DNA of 64,000 bases, taken from NCBI RefSeq assembly GCF_050436995.1, contig NC_134771.1:1219501-1283500 (forward strand), written 5' to 3'. Source of the DNA: Anticarsia gemmatalis (Eukaryota; Arthropoda; Insecta; Lepidoptera; Erebidae). The position numbers were made by a program, and so were the translations under genes. Numbering within the stretch: position 1 is the first letter of the stretch; every line of letters starts with the position of its first letter. Of the stretch, positions 32,945-43,100 are shown one piece after another. The notes beneath the pieces are model-generated. The model saw nothing but the letters and a program-made list of their open reading frames with translations. It had not been told where the DNA came from and did not search any database.

Positions 32945-34305
32945 ACCATCGACAATGAGTCACACCAGCACATCAAAATATGACTATTAAACATACTGCA
33001 TTAAATTTGTGTACTTATGCTGATAATAATAGTTTTTGTTTTATCAAAATCGGGTCAAAATTACCGAAGTTACAGCGTTATAAAGTTTCACTGCATTTTT
33101 AAATTTGCGTTGCTTCGCGCGCTATGCGCTGACGTCACGTCGCTACAGACACGCTAGTTCGACTGCGGGTGATGCGGAGTTTTGACTTGAAAAGTGATTT
33201 ACATTTAATATTTAAAGAGTCTGTGTATGTGTATGTGTTATAAATTTAATCATCGTGTTTTTTGTAAAATAAGCCTCCACTAAGATATCCTCGATCTTGA
33301 TCGCCACGCACACAATCATCAACTAGACCCAGGTAAAGAAAGTTGAACTTGTATACTACTAATAATATTATTGTGTGTAGTTAACAATAAAATTGAAAGT
33401 TTGTTACAACTGGCATTACAAATAATGAGTGTTACGTACCTACCAAGTGTAAATTTGGAAAACATAGTTTTAATATAATATTATAAAAAAAAAATTGACA
33501 CCCTGCCTCTGATTTTAGTCAGGTTGATGGCTATCATATGAACACATGAATCTACTCTGTAGGATGTCTCATATGATTGGGTGTGTAATGAGAACTTTTA
33601 ATTAAACAATTTAATTTTGATATTATTAGATTTAATAAACATGAGTTCTTTTTTTAAAACAAAAAACCAACGCCAACTCAACCGCCGCGCTCGGCTCGCC
33701 GCCGCCTGTGAGGTCATTGAACTGCTCATTAAATAGTACCTATCCACTGTTTAGTAGAAGTTCATTGCTAGCTAGGTATGAACATGATATGGCATCTTGA
33801 TCTTGAGGAAGTGTTCAAAAGGCAATAAACTTCTATTTAACATTTGCGCTTGACAGTATCTGAACCGGGCTTTAAGTTTTAGATTAGGTGTCTCTTGCAA
33901 AAATATAAAACAGTTTAGGTACATAGTACAGAAAAAAACATTTTTTGGGGTGTTTTTTCACTGGACTTAGTACACATAGGAACAATACAATATTTTCTAA
34001 CCATTTTGTTTGTCCACTATAAGCAAAACAAATTATTTAAAGCGAAACCGCGAGAGACAACGAGCCTATGTAGGTATCGGCAAGTACTAACGAAATAGCA
34101 GTGTCGTGAGATGACGTCACACGTCCGTGCGGCCGCTTCGCCGGAGTTTGGCGCGAAGGCCATACTTTGACGTTTAATATCTCGGTCATTTTTGAAGATA
34201 CGAAAAAAATAAAAACAGATTTTTTATCCTTGAAGTACCTAGTTTTTAAATATGCTCATAACAAAAATCATTGGTGTGACTCATTATTTTATCGACTACC
34301 CCCCA
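32945..34305. other. possible decayed DNA transposon of about 1.36 kb
   Basis: CGACAATGAGTCACACCAGC at the left and complement-like TTGGTGTGACTCATTATTTT at the right form a decayed inverted pair. Both sides carry AAAAATCGG/ACCGAAGTTA-type and GACGTCAC motifs (33131, 34112). The interior has GC-rich patches (33675-33710) unlike the flanks. No transposase frame. Confidence 0.35.
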
Positions 34306-34524
34306 CCCCTAGACGGGGGTGAGTAACAAACGATAAGCATTAACATAACGGATCCGACATGGAAATTGATTTAAACGCGCCATGCACCGCTCTATGGGGT
34401 GTTTGTGGGGTAACACGATGTGGTTTATACTGTATTTACAATACTTTGAATTTGTTATAACTTTCATACTTACTGAAGCCCTAATTCAGCATTTCTTTAT
34501 AACTATTAGATAGTTTAGTTAGTT

Positions 34525-35030
34525 CGTGGCTTAGGTAACAACAGCCGCGCATATTATTTATGAGGTTAAGCTACGCTTGCCGAGATTGTTCTGTGGATGT
34601 GTTGACCATCTTATACAAATCGAGTTTGTCTAATCTAATCGAGTCTGTTTTTCGGAGGCCGTGTGTTTGTTGCTAGCTCTTCTCATAAGGCTATACTCCC
34701 TTTCCGTGCTAGTAATAGATTGAGTAATTGTAACTATTTGTAACGACTATCATAAGTGTCAATATTTGACCTAAATGAATAAATGATTTGATTTTGATTT
34801 TGAAGGCACATTAAAATGTGGGCCGCGGCTGACATTTTCTAAATTTTTTGACAGTCGGTAACAGTCAGAAGCTTGAAAGTCTAACAACCAGTCTTACCTA
34901 AGGGTATCGTGTTATAACCCAGTAACCCTAGGTAACTGGGTCGTGGAGGTCAGATAGACAGTCGCTCCATGTAAAATACTTATGTTCAGCTGCATCCGGT
35001 GAGACTGGAAGCCGACACCAACATAGCAAG
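34525..35030 (+). mobile_element. 5S-like SINE family B interrupted by another repeat
   Basis: Head at 34525-34660, body at 34803-35030. The 140 bp between them are a LINE-tail-like repeat (TTGCTAGCTCTTCTCATAAG ... GACCTAAATGAATAAATGAT) also found near 24685. The insert splits the TTTCGGAGG...AAGGCACATT junction. Confidence 0.7.
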
Positions 35031-36354
35031 TTGTCGTACATCTACTAACTTTTCGTAATAACAATAATAAATAGATAAGGTTACACTTCAACTGGCAAAC
35101 AACTGAAAAATGACGCCATTTAAGAAAAAACAGTGTCAAAAGTTAATACCGAATCATTTACAAAATGTTTTCTAAACGGTTTATGGTGTTGCAAATAATG
35201 GGTGTCACTCCCTAACTATGGGTTTATGCCGCCACGCCCATAGTAGGTACATTGACTATATTGTTAATTGTTTAACACATTGACACGATTATCCAGGCAG
35301 ATGGCGTTGGAAACTGTTTTTTTTTATTTTATGCAAATAAATAAGTAAAATCACGAATGTTACTAATATAAGGTAAAGACCAGGAAACGCCACTTGGTAC
35401 GATTCTTAAATACCTAAGATATAATTTTAGATTTTGTTTTGTTTTAGAATATTTACATAATTGATTCATGCCTGGTTTATGCTTCAAAATGTATGTTTAT
35501 TAAAATTCTTCTAAAATTGGTAAAAACATATTTCCTCATTGAATCTAATATGCTCAACGATAAATTTAATTTTTCGCTTCAAATGACCAACTCACGTTTA
35601 AAAACGCTAATCTTAATTTTGCTGAAATCCTTTGCTTATTTTCAGTCCTAGTTTTTTATTACTTAGTATACTAATAATCTTTTGGTGGATAAGCTACTGC
35701 TTAAGTCCTATAAATAAATAAATTGGCCTTATCTACTTAGGCTCTTTGACCCCGTGAACAGATTTCTGCGCCGATAATAATTTACATATCAATCCAAGTT
35801 ATTAAATAAATACATACAGTTCCTAGAAAAAAAGGCATGTATTATCCAAAATTTCTTTTCAACTTCAGCTAATCTATATTAATTATTTTTGCAAAACTTA
35901 TCAACACATTTGGAAACCTAAATTAACAATTCAACGACCCCCTATCAAAACACTCAACGAAAAAAAAAACTGTCATATCCCTGACAATCACTTTGACAGC
36001 CAAATGACATTAGCTTTTAACGTTACACCCTAACATACAAAATAACAATTAATTTATTAACAAAAGACGCGTTAAAGCGATTACAAACGCCCTCTTTGAA
36101 ACTATTGAAAGTTTTGAAAGTCAAAAGGGGCGGGAACGGGAGCTTTTTGGTACAATTATGATAGGTTTTCATAAACTATTAGTTTATTGCTCGGATTAAC
36201 TGTATATAATAAGCTTATGCTACTTTTTACATACATAACATCCGAAAGTATATAATTAGAAGAAACGATCATGTTTCGCCTTTTATAATGTTATTATTAT
36301 GGAATAGGGGGCGAATATTTTAATGTAAATTATATAAGACTAATAGTACCAATA

Positions 36355-36432
36355 GTACTTCGTCCGACACGGGAATTGAAGCCTCACGGTCAACAGTCGG
36401 ATAAACTACCCATTGAGCCACAGGGGCAGTCT
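36355..36432 (-). mobile_element. tRNA-like SINE head T4
   Basis: Minus strand: CCCTGTGGCTCAATGGGTAG and GAGGCTTCAATTCCCGTGTC, tRNA-like boxes. A second copy is at 42660-42830; both keep an AATAGGGGGCGA motif nearby. Confidence 0.6.
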
Positions 36433-36483
36433 CCTTATTTTTAACTAGTGTTAAGCTACTTTTTATTTATAAAAAATGTTGAG

Positions 36484-36718
36484 CATTAAAAACACTGTCA
36501 TAGCCCGGTGGGACGATAGACACGATCAGTGAGGGGTCAGGCGAGGGACCGACGTATTTACATGCTCTCTGAGGCACGGAGGTCTGAAATCTCAACTTGT
36601 TATCACCGAGAATGTTTTGGCTCAAAAAACCCCAAGAGCTTTTTGGCCCGATCCGGGACTCAAACGCGAGACTTTGTAAACTCCGGATTATCAGATAGAA
36701 GAAGACTAAGAATGTTTT
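36484..36718 (-). mobile_element. SINE T2 relative, minus strand
   Basis: Minus-strand middle block of the same family (TCCCACCGGGCTATGACAGT; GTGCCTCAGAGAGCATGTAA) and a tRNA-like end CGCGTTTGAGTCCCGGATCG. Confidence 0.65.
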
Positions 36719-37148
36719 GCCCAAAAAAAAACCATTAGTTTTTCGCCTGATCTGACTTCTGGAAAGCAGTTGTATTCACTACAAATACAAAGATCAGTTT
36801 AATTGCCTCAATAAAGCAAGTAAACCCACAGCATAACGCTAGCAAGTACCGTTTAGGAACAGATGTGTGGCCGTACATCACGCTCGCTAATCTAGGGGCG
36901 GGGCAGAGCGACAGGCCCACGGGAGTGACAATACGACAAACTGTATCAGCTGCTTCTAATATCACGCTTGTTATGGGACTACGTAGGACTGTATGAAATG
37001 GCCGTTTTGTGGTGTCTGTAATATAAAGTTTGAATGGAGATGACCATAAACATGGTCGAAAAATTACAGTTAGACCGGCGTTTTTTTATTGCGAAATAAC
37101 GAGTGAATTGGTTCGTTTGTAATCTTTCATCTTATCCTATTTTCAACT

Positions 37149-37500
37149 GCATCAGTGGCGCTATCGGTAGTGCCGGTTGCCGTGCAAGAGGTCTCGGGTT
37201 CGTATCCCGGGTCTGAGATTTCTGTGAAAAAAAGACTTAGGGATTGCCCGGAGTTAGGAAACTGAGGTACCGCCGCGCCTTGAAGAGCACGTAAAGCTGT
37301 CGGTCCTGCGCCTTGCCTCTCACTGGTCGTGTCTACCGTCCCACCGGACTATCAGAGTAAAGGAATAGAGAGTGTACCTGTGTATTGTGCACACACTTGG
37401 CCACTATAAACAAAGTCCTGTAAAGATGGTTTCAATGGAACTGGCTGCCGTAGCTCAATATCGGCCAGTTTCATCACAATGTTTTCCTTCACCGTTATAA
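37149..37500 (+). mobile_element. Bm1-like SINE T2, long copy
   Basis: Head ATCAGTGGCGCTATCGGTAG and GTCTCGGGTTCGTATCCCGG (A- and B-box-like), middle with GTCCCACCGGACTATCAGAG, tail CTTGGCCACTATAAACAAAG and GGCTGCCGTAGCTCAATATC. Confidence 0.75.
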
Positions 37501-37786
37501 CAAGTGATCAATACTTCTATTTTGTATTGATAAGTTGTTAATTGCTGTTTATTTAAATAGTATTCTAAGTTACACTAAGTTATGCTTGCATGTTTATTAA
37601 TTACACAAACGTTTGACGCCTACTAATATGGAGGGAAAATTACAATGTTATTATCATATTTTCTCAATAGTTCGGAATTGGATAGTCACCTTTGGGTATA
37701 AAATTCGTGATGTAAACACTTAACTTTGCTAAACTATTGGGAATTGAACCCGAGACCTTTTAATCAGTATTCAGCAGTCTTATACA

Positions 37787-38180
37787 ATATGTTACTGTAA
37801 AAGCCCGAACTGTGGTAAATCCTAAGATTTTCCGGTAAAACCTAAGATTTACCAACTATCAATGGAAAAAGTCCGAACAATTCTTTTATTTCGAACTTTT
37901 ACCTCTATTCACTTGATAGATCTTAGGATTTACATAATCACACGGTAAAAGTTGATAAAGTCATATCATAACGTGTTAAATAATAAGGAAGTTTGGGCAA
38001 ACCAACATGGGTAGGTTAGGTTAGAAGGCTGAGGTGGAGGTGGTGAGCTGAGGCTTAGCCTTCGTGGTTATTTTTTTTATACCACCCAGAAGGAGGAGCC
38101 GGCGACATCTCGACATCATCAAGTAAATAGACGTAAAAGTGCGAAATAAAAGTATTGTTCGGGCTTTTACAGTAACATAT
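37787..38180. mobile_element. MITE with 24-bp terminal inverted repeats
   Basis: The two ends are exact complements over 24 bp, starting ATATGTTACTGTAAAAGCCC and ending GGGCTTTTACAGTAACATAT. If TA is the duplicated target, the element begins TGTTACTG. The interior (about 390 bp) repeats CCTAAGATTTACC-like motifs in both directions and has no ORF. Confidence 0.85.
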
Positions 38181-38703
38181 ACACTACTCAAACTTTAGCG
38201 GCAGCCACATTATCAATTTCCAACATAACTTTTACTCAAATACAATAAAAGCCATCAATTTATCATAAATCTATTATGAAAAGTCAAAGGGCAAGCGCTT
38301 TTGTATGAAATTAATGTTCAATACTTAAATTGCAAACAAAAATAAACCCTATGTACTGAATCATACAATATAAATTGCAAATACACTAAAGCCTTAAACT
38401 AAACTTTACTTACACAGAATTTTGAACTTTATCTCCTTAACACTATGAGTGAAAATCATTTGCGAGTTTTAGAAACAGATTTTGCCAGTTTTCTATCACA
38501 AAGATTTTCATCTGATTTAAGTATTATTGTAATATAGACTGTATAGCAGTTGTTTTAAGGTTGTTTTTTGGATGTATTGATGTGTATTAATAGAATTATT
38601 TGTTTGACACGCCCCTTACAGGGTGAGAGGGTGTTCGTGTGTTGTAAGTATTTTGAAACTGTTTGTTAGATATATTTTTAGCCTTTTTTGGGCACTACTT
38701 AAA

Positions 38704-38744
38704 CATCTAATATACAGCTATTAATAATAGCTGTATATTAGATG
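38704..38744. repeat. perfect 41-bp palindrome
   Basis: Arms of 20 bp (CATCTAATATACAGCTATTA and exact complement) around one A. It lies in intergenic DNA with no other copy seen in the window. Confidence 0.8.
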
Positions 38745-38829
38745 CTTAGGTTATGCTACAATAATAAGAAATACATACAAGGAATGATTTCGAAGTTATG
38801 TGTGAATAAGAAATAATTTACACTTGTGG

Positions 38830-38975
38830 AAAGAAAAACTCGTCATGCAACCTTGCATGCCTGAGAGTCCTTTAGAACAGTTCCTGAAGGTTTTCGAAAT
38901 CCTCGCACTTGGCCGTCGTGGTGGACTCAAGGCCCAACTACTCTTGCCCAGAAGTGGAACAGAAATAAGTTACAC
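38830..38975 (+). mobile_element. LINE tail fragment
   Basis: AACTCGTCATGCAACCTTGC, CTGAAGGTTTTCGAAATCCT, TGGCCGTCGTGGTGGACTCA. Confidence 0.5.
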
Positions 38976-39553
38976 CACAAATTAAGAATGTATAAATAAT
39001 TAACGTGGGAAAGTTTAATTTAAAAAAAATCTTTAACATTGGTGAAAGCAATAAAAATCTTACATGTACAAATATAAAGAAACCAAAAGAATTGAAAACC
39101 TCCTCCTTTTTGAAGATGGTTAAAAATATACTTACTCTTGTTTGTCACGACAGAAAAAGTTCAGGTGCTACTCGTAACCGGTCCTGTATGACAACATGTA
39201 CATATGTATGTGAATGAGGCAAGGGAAGTTTGTAAGAATCGTACCAAGTGGTGATCTTTGGTCTCTGATATTCTTCTTCTGCTTCTGATATAGGAAAAAG
39301 AAGTGATTTTATTTTTTGTATGTTGTTTAAATCTACAATTTTTTAGTTTCAAAGGTAAAAATAAAATGCTATATTCATCACACATGGTTTATTAATAATA
39401 ATTTGACATTATCATATTGTAGGCATTGCTTTAAATATTATACATTAAATTATAACTTATCTCTACACGATTTATTTCATACTATTATACAAATTTCGAG
39501 AATTTTCACTTGATATTAAGCGAAAATTGATATTTCATGTTCCATCCCCTATT

Positions 39554-39559
39554 TTATTC
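39554..39559 (-). terminator. candidate polyadenylation signal of unpg
   Basis: AATAAA on the minus strand, about 390 bases after the unpg stop. It is the first canonical hexamer I noticed downstream; not proven. Confidence 0.3.
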
Positions 39560-39945
39560 ACTAAGGGTTGATTTTTGAAATACAAAACAATGATTGATCC
39601 TATGTGTTAAACTATCGTTTAGCAAAATTTCATCTTATTCGGGTCCAGCCGTTTCAAGTATGTATTTCCGAGACTGTACAATATTGGGAAAGCGTGGGCT
39701 ATGAACCGGATCTGTGCATGTATTTAGCTTGGTATAATAGATTAGTAGCTATTTGACGACTGTTGAGGTATTAGTCCAGCAGTGGGATTAGCGTGGGCAA
39801 AGAAAAAAAAAATCATTTCGGGGCTTTAATAAGTCTGTATAGTATAGAAATCAATCTTGGGTCAGTTTTGCCCAACAGTGGGCATGCGTGGGCAAAATAT
39901 TTTTCTTTCAATTTTCGCGCAATTCAAGCCTAAGTCCTAGAGTAA

Positions 39946-40111
39946 CTAACTAGGCCTAGATTGATAGTGTCTCATGTTATTGATCCTAGATGTCGCGTCG
40001 TATGCTGGACTGTGTCTGAGCGGGTCCAGCCGGTCTAACTTGGTGGCGCTGAGAAACGCTGAGGTCTGGGACTGGAGGAGACTGCCTGGGAGCGGCTGCT
40101 GGCGTTCCAGT
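39946..40111 (-). CDS. unpg: unpg coding exon 4 (C-terminus)
   Basis: This exon encodes residues 248-302 (LERQQPLPGSLLQSQTSAF... ending MRHYQSRPS) and a TAG stop. The acceptor TTTTTCCAG|A completes the split AGA codon left by exon 3. GC content and codon use are like the other exons and unlike the flanks. No named domain; Unplugged C-termini are poorly conserved, so this is strong inference rather than recognition. Confidence 0.8.
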
Positions 40112-43100
40112 CTGGAAAAAAAGGTAGGATTAAAATTACATAAACCTAGTGTTAAGTTAAGCAACCTTAGCACGGTTGTTCTATAGATGGGTGGAAATGG
40201 AAAATCGGGCTTTGCGGAAAGCAAAATGTATTTTCTTTTTTTTCTTTAAAAAGACAATTCCCGCACTAAGAATTTCTGTCGTGTCGCGGGGACTTTTGCA
40301 AACATACAAACAATGAACACAAAGTACAACTAGATCCAAAACAACAATTTATGGATCACACAAATAAAAGTTCTGTGTGGGAATCGAGCCCACAACCTCC
40401 CGACGCAGTGGCAACTTTAACTACTGAAAACTGAAAAACATTACTGACAAAAACGAACCACCAAAATCACTCCATATAAAAATTAAGAGTTTGCAAACAT
40501 AAAAAATCAAACCAATTGATAACCTCCTATTTTTTAAAGTTAGTTTCAAATAGCCTACCTAAACTGTAGATTCTGTTTCTCCATCTGATGATGCTGGGTC
40601 CTGATCGCGAACCGGTTCACATGCACTGGTATAGGCACTACTATCTTGGTGCCGGAGCCGTTCTTGCTGGAGTGACTGCCTGAAGCCAGCCCGGCTTTTA
40701 CACGCTTCCACTTAGCTCGGCGATTTTGAAACCAGATTTTTACCTGAAAATAAATTGGGTTATATTTTTGGAAATTTGGAGAGTAAAAAAGAGAAATATG
40801 TCAAAACAAAACGACGTATCTAAGAACATAGCCGTAATGAGAAATTTTAAGAATTAAAACTGTTTTGTCTTTGAAAAGACAACTTCCGCACTAAGAATTG
40901 CTCTTGTATCGCGGGAACTATTATAAATACACAAACAACGAACACAAAGTACAACCAGAGTCAAAACAATTATTTGTGGATCGCAAAAATAATTGTTCCG
41001 AGTGGGAATCGAACCCACGACCTCCCAACGATCCAGCTCTTTCATAAGTTTGCGTACCCACAAGTTTACTTACTAATTTATCGTTTACTAAGCTTTCAGC
41101 GTTCTGAAGATATCAAAAGGGCTATCTTCAGTTAAAAAAAAACCAATGAGGCCCTCTTGTTTCATCATTTTTATAAGCTTTGACATTAAAATCCAGATCA
41201 GAACAGAAATATTTGCGTGAAAAGCTTGTTACCCATTCGATTCCCTACCCAATCCCAAATTGCCAATTAAATATATTCACACAATTGCATCGCCTCTACA
41301 TATTACTACTAATATTTTCAAGTCTAACCACTTAGAATAACAGTATAAGATTCGTTGCTCGAATTTGAAACGTCAAATATCAAAAGTCTTCTGAGGGATT
41401 ACTCATTATGTTTCATACCTGCACTTCACTCAACTTCAGCGCGGAAGCGATCTGGCTCCTCTCAGTGAGGCTGAGGTACTTCTTGGCGTGGAACTCTCTC
41501 TCGAGCTCGAGGAGCTGTTCCGACGTGAAGGCGGTCCGTCGTCGGCGCGCCTTGCTCTCCCGGGGCGTGTCTGATGAGTCTTCCTGGTCGGGTTCTGAGT
41601 CGTTTCCTGGGGAGGTAAAAGGGAGTTAAATGTCTTATAGTAAGAATTTGTTAGAGGCGCTTATAGCCAGTTGCGCCAATTGGTCAGAAAACGATCTGTA
41701 GGTTTAGCAAACCTTGGCGCGATCATACTAAAGGTAATAGTTATATTTGACCTGAACGTCTTCGTTCTTCGGAGGGCCTGTTATTAAGGCCTTCGGGCAG
41801 CTTGAAGAACTTTAACACTGACCATACTATAAAGAAAGACTTATTTGTTAGAAAAGTGTGTAGAAAAAATGATAACTTTTTCCTTTTATTAACTATTTCC
41901 CGGATTGGGAACGGTAAGGCTTTGAGTCCACCATGCTGGTCAAGTGCGGGTTTAGAACTTTGCATGTCCTCAATAAAATTATTAAGGAATTTTGACATGC
42001 AAGATTGAATAGGTTACCTATGTTTTCCTTTCACCGTTAGAGCAAGTGATAAAACATAACTTATACACACAACCTGGAAAGGTCATTGGTGGGTTGCCTT
42101 GGGTACAAACCGTCGCGTCGTCCTATTGCATCATCCATCTTATAAACAATTATAATTAGTCAAAGCTTCTTTATTGCTATTAGCTCTAAAGTAAGTTGGA
42201 CACAAAACTATTTAATATATAATCGCCTAAACGACTAAACGGTTCGCAATAAAAGGCCGCCATTACGGCAAAAGCGCGGGAAATAGGGAGACCAATGATT
42301 AATAGCTCTGTTGACAGGACTTGAACAATTATTTTTTAATAGATTTTCGTTTAGTTTTTTTGTAAATTTCTGAATAAATAATATGAAAAAGTCTATGTAT
42401 TTACTGTGTAATTTTAATTTGTTATTAACTAAACAGATGCGTTTTATTCTGATAGTAATATCCGAAGTATCTGAGCCACGGAACTCAAACCACTGTATCT
42501 ATGAACTTTGTTTTGAGTAAAACTCAGAAACGACTTAATAGATCTTTATGTGATTTTCACCAATCGACAGATTTGGAGGAAGGTTGGAAAATGTGCTTTT
42601 ATCAAAGTTTTGTGTAAAAAAACACCTACGTTTTATCATTAACAATGTTAGTTCCATGGAATAGGGGGCGAGCCTATTACCATATACCAAATTTCGAGCT
42701 GCTATTGAGAAATATTCTCATATTAATAAGAAAATTAATAGTTCTTTTTCCAATCCGGATTTTGCACCCAAGACCTCATGTTCAACAGTCAGATGGACTA
42801 CCGACCGCGCCACAAAAACAGTCACAAACATTTCTAAGTTATATAAATTTCTAAATTACCGAATTTCTTCGCACACATCATAAAAAAGCACCCTCGGCTA
42901 CGTTATTTGTTTTCCTTCAAGTCTAGTCAACGGCCGATAAAAAGCGGACAAAACTGCTTCGTCAGGACCACGCCTCTATCGGACCCGGCGAGATGAGCTG
43001 ATTGAGCGATTGGGGTGACACCAGATGAGTCGGAACTTGATGTGGTTTGTTTTTAAATGTTTTGTGAAGTAAATTGTTGCGTATTTAGGCTGTATCTTAA

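Larger units (their letters stand above)
13761..39500. other. gene-poor intergenic region between UBXN4 and unpg
   Basis: Nothing coding was found on either strand beyond short chance ORFs. Besides the elements listed, fragments of a further repeat (CTTTGGTCTCTG and AAGGGAAGTTTGTAAG motifs) occur at 17200-17370, 18365-18480 and 39165-39275, and 18510-18660 begins ACCGACTTCAAAAAAGGAGG, another common lepidopteran repeat. Stretches in which I recognise nothing: 13.9-14.8, 15.5-16.4, 18.7-20.2, 23.3-24.6, 25.4-27.9, 30.9-31.9, 35.1-36.2 kb. Confidence 0.7.

Noticed and set aside
36735..36965. 76-codon minus-strand ORF with hydrophobic stretch
   Set aside because: No start context, splice partner or family resemblance; likely chance.
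39974..40186. Plus-strand 70-codon ORF
   Set aside because: Antisense of unpg exon 4; the minus strand has matching splice acceptor and phase.
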